Assembly: GCA_001797845.1 (NCBI GenBank)
Contig: MGQN01000020.1
Location: 53,191 to 74,345, forward strand
Source: Deltaproteobacteria bacterium RBG_16_44_11
GTDB lineage: Bacteria > Desulfobacterota > Syntrophia > Syntrophales > Smithellaceae
Reading direction: 5' to 3'
Length of the DNA stretch: 21,155 bases
Under the pieces are notes generated by a model. It saw nothing but the letters and a program-made list of their open reading frames with translations. It made no database searches and was not told the DNA's origin. Numbering within the stretch: position 1 is the first letter of the stretch; each line of letters begins with the position of its first letter. Shown in pieces: positions 1 through 7,840 of this stretch. Position numbers and translations under genes: made by a program.

Positions 1-42
1 GGGACGTCCGGACAAACTAACCGACAGAAAGGAGAAAATAGT

Positions 43-318
43 ATGGAAAAGAAAGACGTATATGTAGAAAAACTCAAAAAACAAATTGATGGATGGAGTG
101 CAGAGATCGACAAGCTGGAAGCTAAAGCAAAAAAGACCAGGGAGGAATACGAAGCTCAAATAAAAACATTGCGACAGAAGTACGATTCAGCAAAAACAAA
201 GATAGCGGAAATTCAACAGGCAAGTGAGGGCTCCTGGGAAGATCTCAAACAGGGAGTAGAAAGCGCCTGGAAAGTTTTTAAGCAAGGCCTGGATAAAGCT
301 AAAGCCCGTTTCAAATAA
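43..318 (+). CDS. Small coiled-coil protein (sll1863-like stress protein type)
   Basis: This 91-residue protein is almost entirely charged alpha helix. Lys/Glu-rich heptads run from about residue 5 to 62, followed by a short amphipathic tail with the pattern SWEDLKQGVESAWKVFK (residues 64-80). There is no signal peptide or membrane segment, so it should be cytoplasmic. An AAAGGAG ribosome site eight bases upstream supports the start. The heptads plus the W-E-D-L-K-x-G-x-E-x-A-W tail match my memory of small 'coiled coil domain-containing' proteins related to cyanobacterial sll1863, which are linked to stress. The molecular role of that family is not settled. The gene stands alone, ahead of an acetyltransferase gene. 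Confidence 0.75.
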   Translation: MEKKDVYVEKLKKQIDGWSAEIDKLEAKAKKTREEYEAQIKTLRQKYDSAKTKIAEIQQASEGSWEDLKQGVESAWKVFKQGLDKAKARFK

Positions 319-389
319 TAATTATAAGTACAGAGTAAACCGACAATTCTGTTTTGTTGATAGCAAGACGTAGAATTTGTTTAACTTCT

Positions 390-1163
390 ATGAATACCCT
401 TGACAATATCGAAGAAAATTTTTTTGCTGTTGGCCGTTATTGGGGAGGCTTAAATTCTTCTTTGGCTCAGGCCGGATCAATTTGGGCTATGAACACGGGC
501 GTGTCTATTTCCGATTTTAACTGGGCATGGAATGAAAAATCTTTAACAGACAAAGATGCAAAATCAATTGAAGATATAAAGGAAATTTACAGGCAGAAAA
601 ATTTGCGTTTCTGGTGGTGGGTTTATCCTTGCGGAAACTCGGCAAAAACTATTGCCATGTTGCAAACCGCGGGTATGCGCCTGATTGAACAAATCCCCTG
701 CATGGCCGCGGATTTGAAAATAAAATTTCTTGAACAAAAAATACCCGACGATATAACCATTTCTGAGGTTACAGATAAAGAATCATTATCTGTCTGGGCG
801 GATATATCTTTTCGTGGATTTCAGATGCCGGAGCGTGCCAGAGAAAGCTACAATGCTTTTGTTTTATCATTTGAACGCGCAGGTCAATCAGCGCAAAAAC
901 TATTTTTGGCCTACCTGCAAGGAGAGCCGGTAGCCACATCTTTACTTTTTGTGCAAAACAACACAGCGGGAATTTATTATGTCTCCACGCTTCCGGCGTG
1001 GCGTAACAAAGGATTGGGTTTCTATGTAACGCTGGCCGCGATGCAGGCTGCCAAAAAAGCGGGATTTGAGAATGTTATCCTGCAGGCAACACCGGCAGGC
1101 GCAAAAGTATACCGGCGTATCGGCTTTAATGAATATTGTAAGGCGCAAATATATAAACTTTAA
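390..1163 (+). CDS. GNAT-family N-acetyltransferase
   Basis: This is a probable acetyl-CoA-dependent N-acetyltransferase of 257 residues; the substrate is unknown. The C-terminal half has the GNAT acetyl-CoA motif R205-N-K-G-L-G210 followed by a helix, then the late strand and 'VYRRIGFNEY' ending typical of the fold. The N-terminal half (about residues 1-125) contains a tryptophan-rich stretch (RFWWWVYP) and may be a degenerate second GNAT-like domain. The frame opens earlier at a TTG (354), but those codons encode an unlikely basic stretch. I prefer the ATG at 390, although neither start has a good ribosome site. I considered a beta-lysine acetyltransferase (AblB) because an aminomutase lies at the far end of the window, but nothing in the sequence supports that. 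Confidence 0.75.
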   Translation: MNTLDNIEENFFAVGRYWGGLNSSLAQAGSIWAMNTGVSISDFNWAWNEKSLTDKDAKSIEDIKEIYRQKNLRFWWWVYPCGNSAKTIAMLQTAGMRLIEQIPCMAADLKIKFLEQKIPDDITISEVTDKESLSVWADISFRGFQMPERARESYNAFVLSFERAGQSAQKLFLAYLQGEPVATSLLFVQNNTAGIYYVSTLPAWRNKGLGFYVTLAAMQAAKKAGFENVILQATPAGAKVYRRIGFNEYCKAQIYKL

Positions 1164-1175
1164 AACTTCATAATC

Positions 1176-1319
1176 TTGAAAGGCGTTGTTTGGTTTTGCT
1201 GAAGAGCTTCTATATCGTTGTGGAAATGTTGTAAGTGTTCTGTTATAAATATGCCATAATGATTTACAACTTCTCTATTTAAAAAGAAATGTTAGAATAA
1301 CAAACAATAACGCCTTGAA
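1176..1319. repeat. Imperfect inverted repeat flanking a 108-bp AT-rich spacer
   Basis: Arms at 1176-1192 and 1301-1319 share AAGGCGTT and GTTTG in opposite orientation, with a three-base insertion in the right arm. The enclosed DNA has no gene with a start codon. This fills most of the gap between the acetyltransferase and the export operon. It could be a decayed miniature element or chance. Confidence 0.3.
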
Positions 1320-1351
1320 CCACGGGATTTCAAAAACAAAGAGAGCACACC

Positions 1352-2572
1352 ATGCCTGTAGAAGATCTGAAGAAACTAAAAATTGAAAAAGCGGATAAAG
1401 CTATCATTACCGCCGGACGAAAAAAGAAACCGTTCATCATTGCTGCCATTATCATCGTGTTTTTGATATTCGTCATTTTATACAGGACGAGAATCATTGC
1501 CCCGGCAATAACCGTTGACGTAACAACCGTCTCTCAAGTTTATCCTTCCCAATCTCTTTCCGTACTAAACGCCAGCGGCTATATTGTTGCCCAGCGCAAA
1601 GCAGCGGTAGCCTCCAAAATGACAGGACGTTTGATAGCGCTGAATGTAGAAGAAGGAAGCAAAATTAAAAAAGGACAGATTATTGCACGGATGGAGAGCG
1701 CGGATGTAGGTGCGGCAAAAGATCAGGCCGCCGCGAACCTCAATACCGCCCGCGCCAATCTGGAACAGATCAAAGAAGATAGAAATAATCTCGAGAAGGA
1801 CTACGGGCGCTATCGAAGACTGGCTGAAGGTGGTTATGTTGCCCAATCTGAGTATGATGCGATTAATACCCGCTATAAGCGCGCTATCGAAGGAGTCAAA
1901 GCGGCAGAAGCCACCGTAATAGCAGCTGCTGCGGCTCTTACAGGCGCCAGAGCTAATCTTGACTACACTTTGATCAGGGCTCCATTTAACGGAGTGGTGC
2001 TGACTAAAAATGCTGATGTCGGCGATATCGTGACTCCGCTGGGAGCCGCCGCCACAGCCAAAGCCGCCGTTGTAACAATTGCCGATATGAGTTCCCTGCA
2101 GGTAGAAGTAGATGTATCGGAAACCAGCATCACATCCATTCGGGTCGGCCAGCCTTGCGACATCCAGCTTGATGCTTTGGCGGATATGAGATTTCGCGGC
2201 GAGGTTCACGCCATTGTGCCGACAGTTGACCGCAGCAAGGCAACTGTTCTGGTCAAAGTGCGGTTTCTCGACAAAGATTCCCGCATGCTGCCGGATATGA
2301 GCGCAAAAGTTTCCTTTCTTTCCCGCAACCTCAAGCCCGAAGAACTGAAACCACGCATCGCGGTAAGTCAAGCGGCATTGATCAATCGTGGTAATCAGAA
2401 TGCTGTTTTTCTTCTCCGGGGTAACCATGTTCAGCAAACATCGCTCCAGCTTGGAAAAAAGCTAGGCGACATGATGGAGGTTACAGAAGGACTTAAGCCG
2501 GGTGACCGTGTCGTCATAAATCCACCCAAAGGTTTGAAGGACGGATCAAAGATTAAGATTGCGGAAAGGTAA
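1352..2572 (+). CDS. HlyD/MacA-type periplasmic adaptor of an ABC exporter
   Basis: This is a membrane fusion (adaptor) subunit of 406 residues that would link an inner-membrane ABC exporter to the periplasm and probably an outer-membrane channel. A single membrane anchor lies at residues 28-45 after a basic cytoplasmic start. It is followed by a split lipoyl-like domain (about 82-115 and 209-232, the second half with IRAPFNGVV), an alpha-helical coiled-coil hairpin between them (about 118-205, rich in Ala, Asn and Arg), and a beta-barrel and membrane-proximal part to the end. The hairpin begins the pattern MESADVGAAKDQAAANL. It is the first gene of a same-strand set with an ATPase and two FtsX-type permeases, which argues for a MacAB- or DevBCA-like exporter rather than an RND pump. 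The substrate cannot be read from sequence. Confidence 0.88.
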   Translation: MPVEDLKKLKIEKADKAIITAGRKKKPFIIAAIIIVFLIFVILYRTRIIAPAITVDVTTVSQVYPSQSLSVLNASGYIVAQRKAAVASKMTGRLIALNVEEGSKIKKGQIIARMESADVGAAKDQAAANLNTARANLEQIKEDRNNLEKDYGRYRRLAEGGYVAQSEYDAINTRYKRAIEGVKAAEATVIAAAAALTGARANLDYTLIRAPFNGVVLTKNADVGDIVTPLGAAATAKAAVVTIADMSSLQVEVDVSETSITSIRVGQPCDIQLDALADMRFRGEVHAIVPTVDRSKATVLVKVRFLDKDSRMLPDMSAKVSFLSRNLKPEELKPRIAVSQAALINRGNQNAVFLLRGNHVQQTSLQLGKKLGDMMEVTEGLKPGDRVVINPPKGLKDGSKIKIAER

Positions 2573-2585
2573 GGTTTATTTTTAA

Positions 2586-2702
2586 AATCCCCCTTTATCT
2601 TGTGCCCTCGCGTGACCTTCAGGTTATTAGGGTATAAAGGGGGATTGAGGGGGATTTTGGTAATTACATAAAATCCTCCCTAACCCTCCTTTAACAAAGG
2701 AG
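2586..2702. repeat. G/C-tract inverted-repeat element inside the export operon
   Basis: Three nested inverted repeats fill this gap. First, AATCCCCCTTTAT (2586-2598) pairs with ATAAAGGGGGATT (2634-2646). Second, 2635-2658 pairs imperfectly with 2670-2693, about 19 of 24 positions across an 11-base spacer. Third, CTCCTTT (2686-2692) pairs with AAAGGAG (2696-2702). Runs of AAATCCCCC/GGGGGATTT are a style of dispersed repeat common in bacterial intergenic DNA. Here it separates the adaptor gene from the ATPase gene and could act as a partial terminator or RNA-stability hairpin. Multi-copy status is inferred, not seen. Confidence 0.6.
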
Positions 2703-2726
2703 AAAAATAATAATCGATAATAAATC

Positions 2727-3434
2727 ATGACTCAACAGAATAACACTATTGTCGAAATTAGAAATGTCTATAAATCTTATCATCGGGAAAGCCTGATTGT
2801 ACCTGTGTTGCATGATATTACGTTTGATATTGCCGAAGGGGAATTCCTGGCGCTCATGGGGCCATCCGGTTCCGGAAAAACCACACTTTTGAATCTGATC
2901 GCGGGAATCGATAAGATCGATAAAGGCACAATCCGTGTCGGCGATGTCGATATTTCTACCCTTTCGGAAACTGAGCTTGCCCATTGGCGCGCCAATTCTG
3001 TCGGTTTTATTTTTCAATTCTACAATCTGATTCCCGTGCTGAAGGCCATCGAAAATGTGGAACTGCCGCTCCATCTGACATCCTTACCGACAAAAGAGAG
3101 ACGTTCGCATGCGGAAATGGCGCTAAATTTGGTAGGACTTAGCCATAGGATGGATCATTATCCCGGTGAGATGTCCGGCGGTGAGCAACAGCGAGTGGCC
3201 ATAGCCCGCGCCATCGTGACCGATCCCACCATTCTTGTCGCCGACGAACCCACGGGGGATCTCGATCGCGTCTCTGCTGAGGAAATACTTTCGATGATAG
3301 AAAGACTCAACACGGAAATGGGCAAGACCATTATCATGGTAACCCATGATCCTCGTGCAGCACAGCGGGCGAAAATCCTTCGGCATCTGGATAAGGGGTA
3401 TCTGAACGATGATGCTTCTCAAAATCCTCTTTAG
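2727..3434 (+). CDS. ABC transporter ATP-binding protein (LolD/MacB type)
   Basis: This 235-residue ATPase powers the adjacent FtsX-type permeases. Visible motifs are Walker A GPSGSGKTT (residues 45-53), signature MSGGEQQRVA (from 149), Walker B ending D173-E174 followed by PTGDLD, and the switch histidine H207 in MVTHD. The Q-loop lies in FIFQFYNLIPVL. The short length and the GxxxxLxIAGIDxxDxG style after Walker A are typical of the LolD/MacB/FtsE group. The ATG at 2727 is preceded by an in-frame stop and lacks a well-placed ribosome site; the nearest AAAGGAG is 24 bases away, inside the repeat hairpin. The last 26 bases overlap the start of the next gene, indicating translational coupling. 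Confidence 0.93.
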   Translation: MTQQNNTIVEIRNVYKSYHRESLIVPVLHDITFDIAEGEFLALMGPSGSGKTTLLNLIAGIDKIDKGTIRVGDVDISTLSETELAHWRANSVGFIFQFYNLIPVLKAIENVELPLHLTSLPTKERRSHAEMALNLVGLSHRMDHYPGEMSGGEQQRVAIARAIVTDPTILVADEPTGDLDRVSAEEILSMIERLNTEMGKTIIMVTHDPRAAQRAKILRHLDKGYLNDDASQNPL

Positions 3435-4566
3435 AAATGCCTTCCATAATAAGCTGCGCAGCAGCCTCACCATCCTGGGTATCGCGGTGGCGATTCTGGC
3501 CTTCGGTCTTTTACGGACGGTAATCAGTTCCTGGTATTCCGGTGTCGAAGCCGCCTCAACCACACGCCTGGTCACCCGTAATGCCATCTCGATTATTTTT
3601 CCACTGCCCATTTCTTATCAGGAGAAAATCCGTCAGATCGCAGGAGTGAAAATTGTTTCCTATGGCAACTGGTTTGGCGGTGTTTATATAGAGGAGAAAA
3701 ACTTTTTTCCTAATTTTTGTGTAGAGCCCAAAACTTATTTTCAACTATATCCGGAATTCGTTTTGGATCCGCTGCAACAAAAGGCGCTTCTTGCCGACCG
3801 TAAAGGCTTTGTTGCCGGCCGAAAACTTGCGGAAAGATTCGGTTGGAAAATTGGAGATACAGTAATCCTTAAAGGAACTATATACCTTGGTAACTGGGAT
3901 TTTGTGCTCCGCGGTATTTATCATGGTCGTGACGAAACTATCGACGAAACCCAGTTTTTCTTTCACTGGACCTACCTTAATGAGGTTATTAAAAAAAGAT
4001 CTCCTAATTGGGCTGATAAAGTCGGTTTTTATATGATCGGAATCAGCAGGCCCGATATTGCGCCGGATGTGGCTTTAGCTATCGATAATGCATTTAAAAA
4101 TTCTCTAGCCGAAACATTGACAGAAACGGAAAAAGCCTTCAATCAGGGCTTCATCGCCATGAGCGGAGCAATCGTTACGGCCATCCAGATGGTTTCTTTC
4201 GTCGTCATCTTCATCATCATGGCGGTAGTTGCCAACACAATGGCTATGACGACACGCGAGCGTACTGGTGATTACTCCATTATAAAGACACTGGGTTTCG
4301 GCGCCAAAGATATAACTATTCTTATTTTTGGCGAATCGTTGATAATTACCGCAACCGGATGTATCATCGGCATTATCCTGACCTTTCCCGCGGCTAAAGC
4401 TTTTGGCCATAGCCTGGCCAATTATTTTCCTGTTTTTCTCGTTTCTGCGGAAACGATTTATTATGATATTGCGGCCGCGTTTCTCATCGCGGTTCTGGCG
4501 GCGATTATCCCCACTCGTCACGCAATTCGCATTCGCATTGCTGATGGCTTAAGGAGGATTGGCTGA
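3409..4566 (+). CDS. FtsX-type ABC transporter permease (first of two)
   Basis: This is an inner-membrane permease of 385 residues in the MacB/LolC/FtsX class. It has one membrane helix near the N-terminus (about 18-40), a periplasmic domain of roughly 200 residues, then three helices near the C-terminus (about 255-280, 303-330 and 352-372). The segment TTRERTGDYSIIKTLGFGAKD after the second helix is the usual cytoplasmic coupling region that contacts the ATPase. The gene starts inside the end of the ATPase gene and ends in a TGATG overlap with the second permease. The three were therefore probably co-translated and assembled as one complex, with two different permeases and presumably two copies of the ATPase. 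Confidence 0.9.
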   Translation: MMLLKILFRNAFHNKLRSSLTILGIAVAILAFGLLRTVISSWYSGVEAASTTRLVTRNAISIIFPLPISYQEKIRQIAGVKIVSYGNWFGGVYIEEKNFFPNFCVEPKTYFQLYPEFVLDPLQQKALLADRKGFVAGRKLAERFGWKIGDTVILKGTIYLGNWDFVLRGIYHGRDETIDETQFFFHWTYLNEVIKKRSPNWADKVGFYMIGISRPDIAPDVALAIDNAFKNSLAETLTETEKAFNQGFIAMSGAIVTAIQMVSFVVIFIIMAVVANTMAMTTRERTGDYSIIKTLGFGAKDITILIFGESLIITATGCIIGIILTFPAAKAFGHSLANYFPVFLVSAETIYYDIAAAFLIAVLAAIIPTRHAIRIRIADGLRRIG

Positions 4567-5741
4567 TGGTTGTTCCCATTTCCTACAGCATCCGCAACCT
4601 CTGGAAACGCAGATTGACAACAGTGCTAACCGTGTCCGGCATGGCATTGGTCGTCTTTGTTTTTGCCGCTGTTTTGATGATGGCCGCAGGCCTGCAAAAG
4701 ACACTGGTGGAGACCGGATCGAGTAACAACGTTGTGGTCGTGCGCAAAGGTTCGGCATCGGAAGTTATGAGCTTTATCGAACGCAATCCGGCATCCATCG
4801 TGGAAATGCTATCGCAAATGGCGATGAGCTCCGATGGAAAACGGCTGGTTGCCAAAGAATCCGTTGTTCTGATTGCCTTACAAAAACGCGGTACAGAGAA
4901 GACAGCAAGCCATTCCAACGTCGTGGTACGAGGCGTACAGGAACAATCGCTTCCTCTGCGGCCGCAAGTGAAGCTTGTCGCCGGACGCATGTTTAAAATG
5001 GGATCATCAGAAGTTATTGTCGGAAACAGCATTGCCAAAGGATTTCAGGGTGTCGGGCTACAGGGCACACTGAATTGGGGTATGCGGACATGGACGGTTG
5101 TCGGCATTTTCGATGCGGGCAATACCGGTTTTAGTTCCGAAATCTGGGGTGACGTAGATCAGATCATGCAAGCCTTTCGGCGTCCTGTTTATTCATCGCT
5201 GATTTTCCAATTGCAAAACTCCGCGGATTTTCCGCAAGCAAAATCTGCCATCGAAACAGATCCGCGATTGAAACTGGAAGCCAAAAGAGAAACAAGATAT
5301 TATCTTGATCAATCGGAAATGATGGCAAAGTTTCTGCGGATTCTTGGTATGTCGCTTACCATTATCTTTTCCATAGGCGCGATCATCGGGGCAATGATCA
5401 CCATGTATTCAGCAGTGGCCAACCGTACAGCGGAGATCGGCACATTAAGGGCGCTTGGTTTCCGCAGACGCAGTATACTGCTGGCATTTCTGGCCGAATC
5501 GCTTTTGCTGGGTTTTATCGGCGGCTTCGTGGGATTATTTTTTGCGTCATTCATGCAGTTCATTACAGTTTCCACCTTAAATTTTCAGACATTCTCCGAA
5601 CTGGCTTTTAAATTCACTCTCAGTGCCCGCATTATTATTGAGGCGATGGCATTTGCTCTGATTATGGGACTAATCGGCGGCGTGCTGCCGGCATTGCGCG
5701 CCTCACGCATGAACATCGTTGATGCCCTAAGAGCGGCATAG
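4566..5741 (+). CDS. FtsX-type ABC transporter permease (second of two)
   Basis: This 391-residue partner permease has the same layout: a membrane helix at about 14-37, a periplasmic MacB-PCD-like domain to about residue 255, then helices at about 262-285, 305-330 and 355-378. The coupling segment reads NRTAEIGTLRALGFRRRSIL, a close match to the family pattern. The start ATG overlaps the stop of the first permease by one base. It ends in the family-typical P-A-x-R-A-S-R-x-x-x-x-x-A-L-R. Two separate, divergent FtsX-type subunits resemble LolC/LolE. The presence of an HlyD-type adaptor and absence of any Lol lipoprotein motif favour an export pump of the MacAB or DevBCA type. Confidence 0.9.
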   Translation: MVVPISYSIRNLWKRRLTTVLTVSGMALVVFVFAAVLMMAAGLQKTLVETGSSNNVVVVRKGSASEVMSFIERNPASIVEMLSQMAMSSDGKRLVAKESVVLIALQKRGTEKTASHSNVVVRGVQEQSLPLRPQVKLVAGRMFKMGSSEVIVGNSIAKGFQGVGLQGTLNWGMRTWTVVGIFDAGNTGFSSEIWGDVDQIMQAFRRPVYSSLIFQLQNSADFPQAKSAIETDPRLKLEAKRETRYYLDQSEMMAKFLRILGMSLTIIFSIGAIIGAMITMYSAVANRTAEIGTLRALGFRRRSILLAFLAESLLLGFIGGFVGLFFASFMQFITVSTLNFQTFSELAFKFTLSARIIIEAMAFALIMGLIGGVLPALRASRMNIVDALRAA

Positions 5742-5752
5742 GTAGAAATGAT

Positions 5753-5771
5753 ACAAAATTGTTCAATTTTA
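5753..5771. promoter_or_regulatory. Candidate upstream activator site of the first amtB operon
   Basis: ACAAAATTGTTCAATTTTA contains the palindrome AAAATTG-TT-CAATTTT. The same 19 bases occur ahead of the second operon. Its centre lies about 112 bases before the -12 GC of the sigma-54 promoter, a usual position for an enhancer-binding protein. It does not resemble the enteric NtrC site, and the activator is unknown. The run of T that follows means it could instead be a weak terminator for the export operon. Confidence 0.55.
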
Positions 5772-5860
5772 ATTTTTCGACTACGTCCTTGTTGCGCTCT
5801 CTTGCTTCCCTCCCTGATTATATTCACAAATTATCCAATATAATTCGATCATTATCTATT

Positions 5861-5878
5861 TGGCATTCCTGTTGCTAT
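5861..5878 (+). promoter_or_regulatory. Sigma-54 (-24/-12) promoter of the first amtB-glnK operon
   Basis: TGGCATTCCTGTTGCTAT matches the RpoN consensus TGGCAC-N5-TTGCW. GG (5862-5863) and GC (5874-5875) are separated by exactly ten bases. Transcription should begin about a dozen bases downstream, leaving a leader of around 45 bases before the AAGGAGG ribosome site. RpoN control is expected for nitrogen-limitation genes and implies an ATP-dependent activator. Confidence 0.9.
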
Positions 5879-5932
5879 ATAGCTTTCATGAGATGCAATG
5901 TAATTTGAAAATTCTTTAAGGAGGTTAATATT

Positions 5933-7165
5933 ATGAATAGTGGTGATACTGCGTGGGTTTTAACAGCTACAGCATTAGTGTTGTTGATGACTATACCGGG
6001 ACTGGCATTTTTTTATGGAGGGCTTGTTCGCCGGAAGAATGTTCTTTCCATTCTCATGCAATGTTTCATCATCCTTTGCGTTATCAGCTTGCAATGGATG
6101 CTTTTTGGTTATTCTCTAGCCTTTGGTCCTTCTTTCCATGGTATCATCGGTAACTTGGATTGGGCCGGGCTGAACGGTGTCGGCATGGCGCCCAATCCCG
6201 CTTATGCCGCGACCATTCCTCATTCCGTTTTTATGATTTTCCAGGCGATGTTCGCGGTTATTACACCGGCACTGATTATCGGCGCATACGCCGAAAGGGT
6301 AAAGTTTTCTGCTTTTCTGCTTTTTACTATTCTTTGGTCAACTTTTGTTTATGATCCGCTGGCGCACTGGGTCTGGAGCACAGGTGGCTGGCTGAAGGCA
6401 TTAGGTGGACTTGATTTTGCCGGGGGCATTGTTGTCCATGTCAGTTCCGGTATTTCGGCGTTGATTCTTGCTTTATTGCTGGGTAAACGCATTGGTTATA
6501 ACCACAAACCGATTCGTCCGCATAACTTACCTTTTACCGTTATGGGCGGAGCGCTTTTGTGGTTCGGTTGGTTCGGCTTTAATGCCGGAAGCGCTCTGGC
6601 CGCTGATGGAATCGCGGCCAATGCTTTTGTGACAACACATATGGCCACAGCCGCCGCGGGTCTAACCTGGGCACTAATCGAATGGTGGCATAACGGATCT
6701 CCGACAATCCTTGGCGCAGTAACTGGAGCTGTCGCCGGCTTGGTTGCTGTTACACCCGCCTGCGGTTTTGTCAACCCGATGAATGCCATGTTTATCGGTA
6801 TTATGGTCGCGGTTATTTGCTATCTGGCAGTGGCAGTCATCAAAGCAAAACTCGGTTATGATGATTCTCTTGATGCTTTTGGCGTGCATGGCGTGGGCGG
6901 AACTGTTGGAACGATTGCCACGGGTATCTTTGCGCAGAAATCCATTAACGCGGCTGGTGCGGATGGCCTGCTCTTCGGCAACGTCCATCAGCTCTTTGTT
7001 CAAGGCCTGATGGTGGTTGTCACCATAGTTTTTGCCGTGGTCATGACCTTCGTTATCTTCAAGGTTGTAGATGCGATCATCGGAATGAGGGTTGAAGAGA
7101 ATAATGAAGTTATGGGCCTCGACTTAACACAGCAGAGTGAAGCTGCATATACAGTAATCGAATAG
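5933..7165 (+). CDS. amtB: Ammonium transporter AmtB (first copy)
   Basis: This is a trimeric inner-membrane ammonium channel of 410 residues with about eleven membrane helices. The pore twin histidines are H169 (in DFAGGIVVH) and H319 (in FGVHGVGG), with the structural aspartate D161. The phenylalanine-gate region HSVFMIFQAMFA and the ALLWFGWFGFNAGSALAADG helix are intact. The C-terminal cytoplasmic tail ends GLDLTQQSEAAY, the usual site of PII contact. AAGGAGG lies eight bases before the ATG. The N-terminus begins directly with the first helix, without a cleaved signal like that of the E. coli protein. The stop runs into the ribosome site of glnK, so the pair is one transcription and translation unit. 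It is about 80% identical by eye to the second copy. Confidence 0.96.
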   Translation: MNSGDTAWVLTATALVLLMTIPGLAFFYGGLVRRKNVLSILMQCFIILCVISLQWMLFGYSLAFGPSFHGIIGNLDWAGLNGVGMAPNPAYAATIPHSVFMIFQAMFAVITPALIIGAYAERVKFSAFLLFTILWSTFVYDPLAHWVWSTGGWLKALGGLDFAGGIVVHVSSGISALILALLLGKRIGYNHKPIRPHNLPFTVMGGALLWFGWFGFNAGSALAADGIAANAFVTTHMATAAAGLTWALIEWWHNGSPTILGAVTGAVAGLVAVTPACGFVNPMNAMFIGIMVAVICYLAVAVIKAKLGYDDSLDAFGVHGVGGTVGTIATGIFAQKSINAAGADGLLFGNVHQLFVQGLMVVVTIVFAVVMTFVIFKVVDAIIGMRVEENNEVMGLDLTQQSEAAYTVIE

Positions 7166-7169
7166 GAGG
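7164..7169 (+). promoter_or_regulatory. Ribosome site that decides the glnK start (first copy)
   Basis: AGGAGG ends two bases before the first ATG (7172), too close to use, and eight bases before the second ATG (7178), which is ideal. The second ATG also gives the standard PII N-terminus MKLIIAII. Confidence 0.8.
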
Positions 7170-7177
7170 AGATGAAT

Positions 7178-7519
7178 ATGAAATTAATAATTGCTATTAT
7201 CCAACCACATAAGCTGGAAGCTGTGAAAAAGGAGCTTGAGGCGGTAGAAGTAAATTTGATGACCGTCACCAATGTTCTGGGTCAGGGCAGGCAGAAAGGC
7301 CATACAGAAATATACCGTGGAGCAAAAGAAGCAGGCGGCTTACTGAATAAGGTTAGATTGGATATCGCCGTAAATGAAGATTTTGTTGAACCGACAATTG
7401 CGGCCATTAACAAAGGAGCCCGCACAGGAGGCGTTGGTGACGGTAAAATATTTATTGTGGATTTGCATGAATGCATCCGTATCAGCAGTGGAGAACGAGG
7501 CGGCAAAGCCATAGGGTAG
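7178..7519 (+). CDS. glnK: PII signal protein GlnK (first copy), no uridylylation tyrosine
   Basis: This trimeric PII regulator (113 residues from the ATG at 7178) binds ATP or ADP and 2-oxoglutarate and blocks AmtB when ammonium is plentiful. Numbering from this start matches E. coli GlnB/GlnK. R38, Q39, the T-loop Y46 and R47, G87, G89, K90 and R101 are present. R47 is the residue that enters the AmtB pore. The uridylylation site Tyr51 is Glu, in the T-loop segment YRGAKEAGGLLNKV, and the nucleotide-binding Arg103 is Ser (IRISSGE). Control by GlnD uridylylation at Tyr51 is therefore not possible. A PII subfamily with a similar T-loop exists in anaerobes to my recollection. It is translated directly after amtB. 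Confidence 0.95.
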   Translation: MKLIIAIIQPHKLEAVKKELEAVEVNLMTVTNVLGQGRQKGHTEIYRGAKEAGGLLNKVRLDIAVNEDFVEPTIAAINKGARTGGVGDGKIFIVDLHECIRISSGERGGKAIG

Positions 7520-7551
7520 AGAGCAGCAAAAGTGTGACCATCAACAAAATT

Positions 7552-7593
7552 ATTGCCGTTGCCCAAAAATATTCTATTGCGGGTAACGGCAAT
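7552..7593 (+). terminator. Hairpin after the first amtB-glnK operon
   Basis: ATTGCCGTTGCCC (7552-7564) pairs with GGGTAACGGCAAT (7581-7593), a 13-base stem with one G-U pair and a 16-base loop. It is followed by TTAATCC rather than a long T run. It may be a weak terminator or a 3'-end stabiliser. The same stem recurs after the second operon. Confidence 0.7.
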
Positions 7594-7733
7594 TTAATCC
7601 ATGAGTTTTGGTTTCTGTATGGCTAGATCAGATAGCTAAACTACACTTTTGATTTTCACCCTTTAAAATATGAAAAAATAATAATGACAGGATGAGTGCC
7701 AAAGCTATAGACAATTTGCATCGATAGTAAACA

Positions 7734-7764
7734 ACAAAATTGTTCAATTTTAGTTTTTGAACAA
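7734..7764. promoter_or_regulatory. Candidate upstream activator site of the second amtB operon
   Basis: Bases 7734-7752 repeat the 19-base element found ahead of the first operon, centred about 111 bases before the -12 GC. Here the site extends into a second perfect palindrome, TTGTTCAA-N9-TTGAACAA (7740-7764). Its right half is degenerate in the first operon. The rest of the 391-base gap (7520-7910) holds the hairpin above and the promoter below; I see no gene in it. Confidence 0.55.
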
Positions 7765-7840
7765 CATCATTGTAGTGTTTTGCCATTTTTCCCAGAAGCC
7801 ATTTTATAAATTATTTAATATAATTAATGTATTACCCGTT

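Noticed and set aside
390..1163. Reading the acetyltransferase as AblB (beta-lysine acetyltransferase) to pair with kamA
   Set aside because: The genes are 19 kb apart and I see no AblB-specific sequence; ablB normally adjoins ablA.
1565..2437. Long minus-strand frame (290 codons) opposite the adaptor gene
   Set aside because: Cysteine- and histidine-rich composition without domains, fully antisense to a clear HlyD-type gene with conserved motifs.
5753..5780. Terminator for the export operon
   Set aside because: The AT-only stem with a two-base loop followed by T could terminate weakly, but its exact conservation and spacing ahead of both sigma-54 promoters fits an activator site better.
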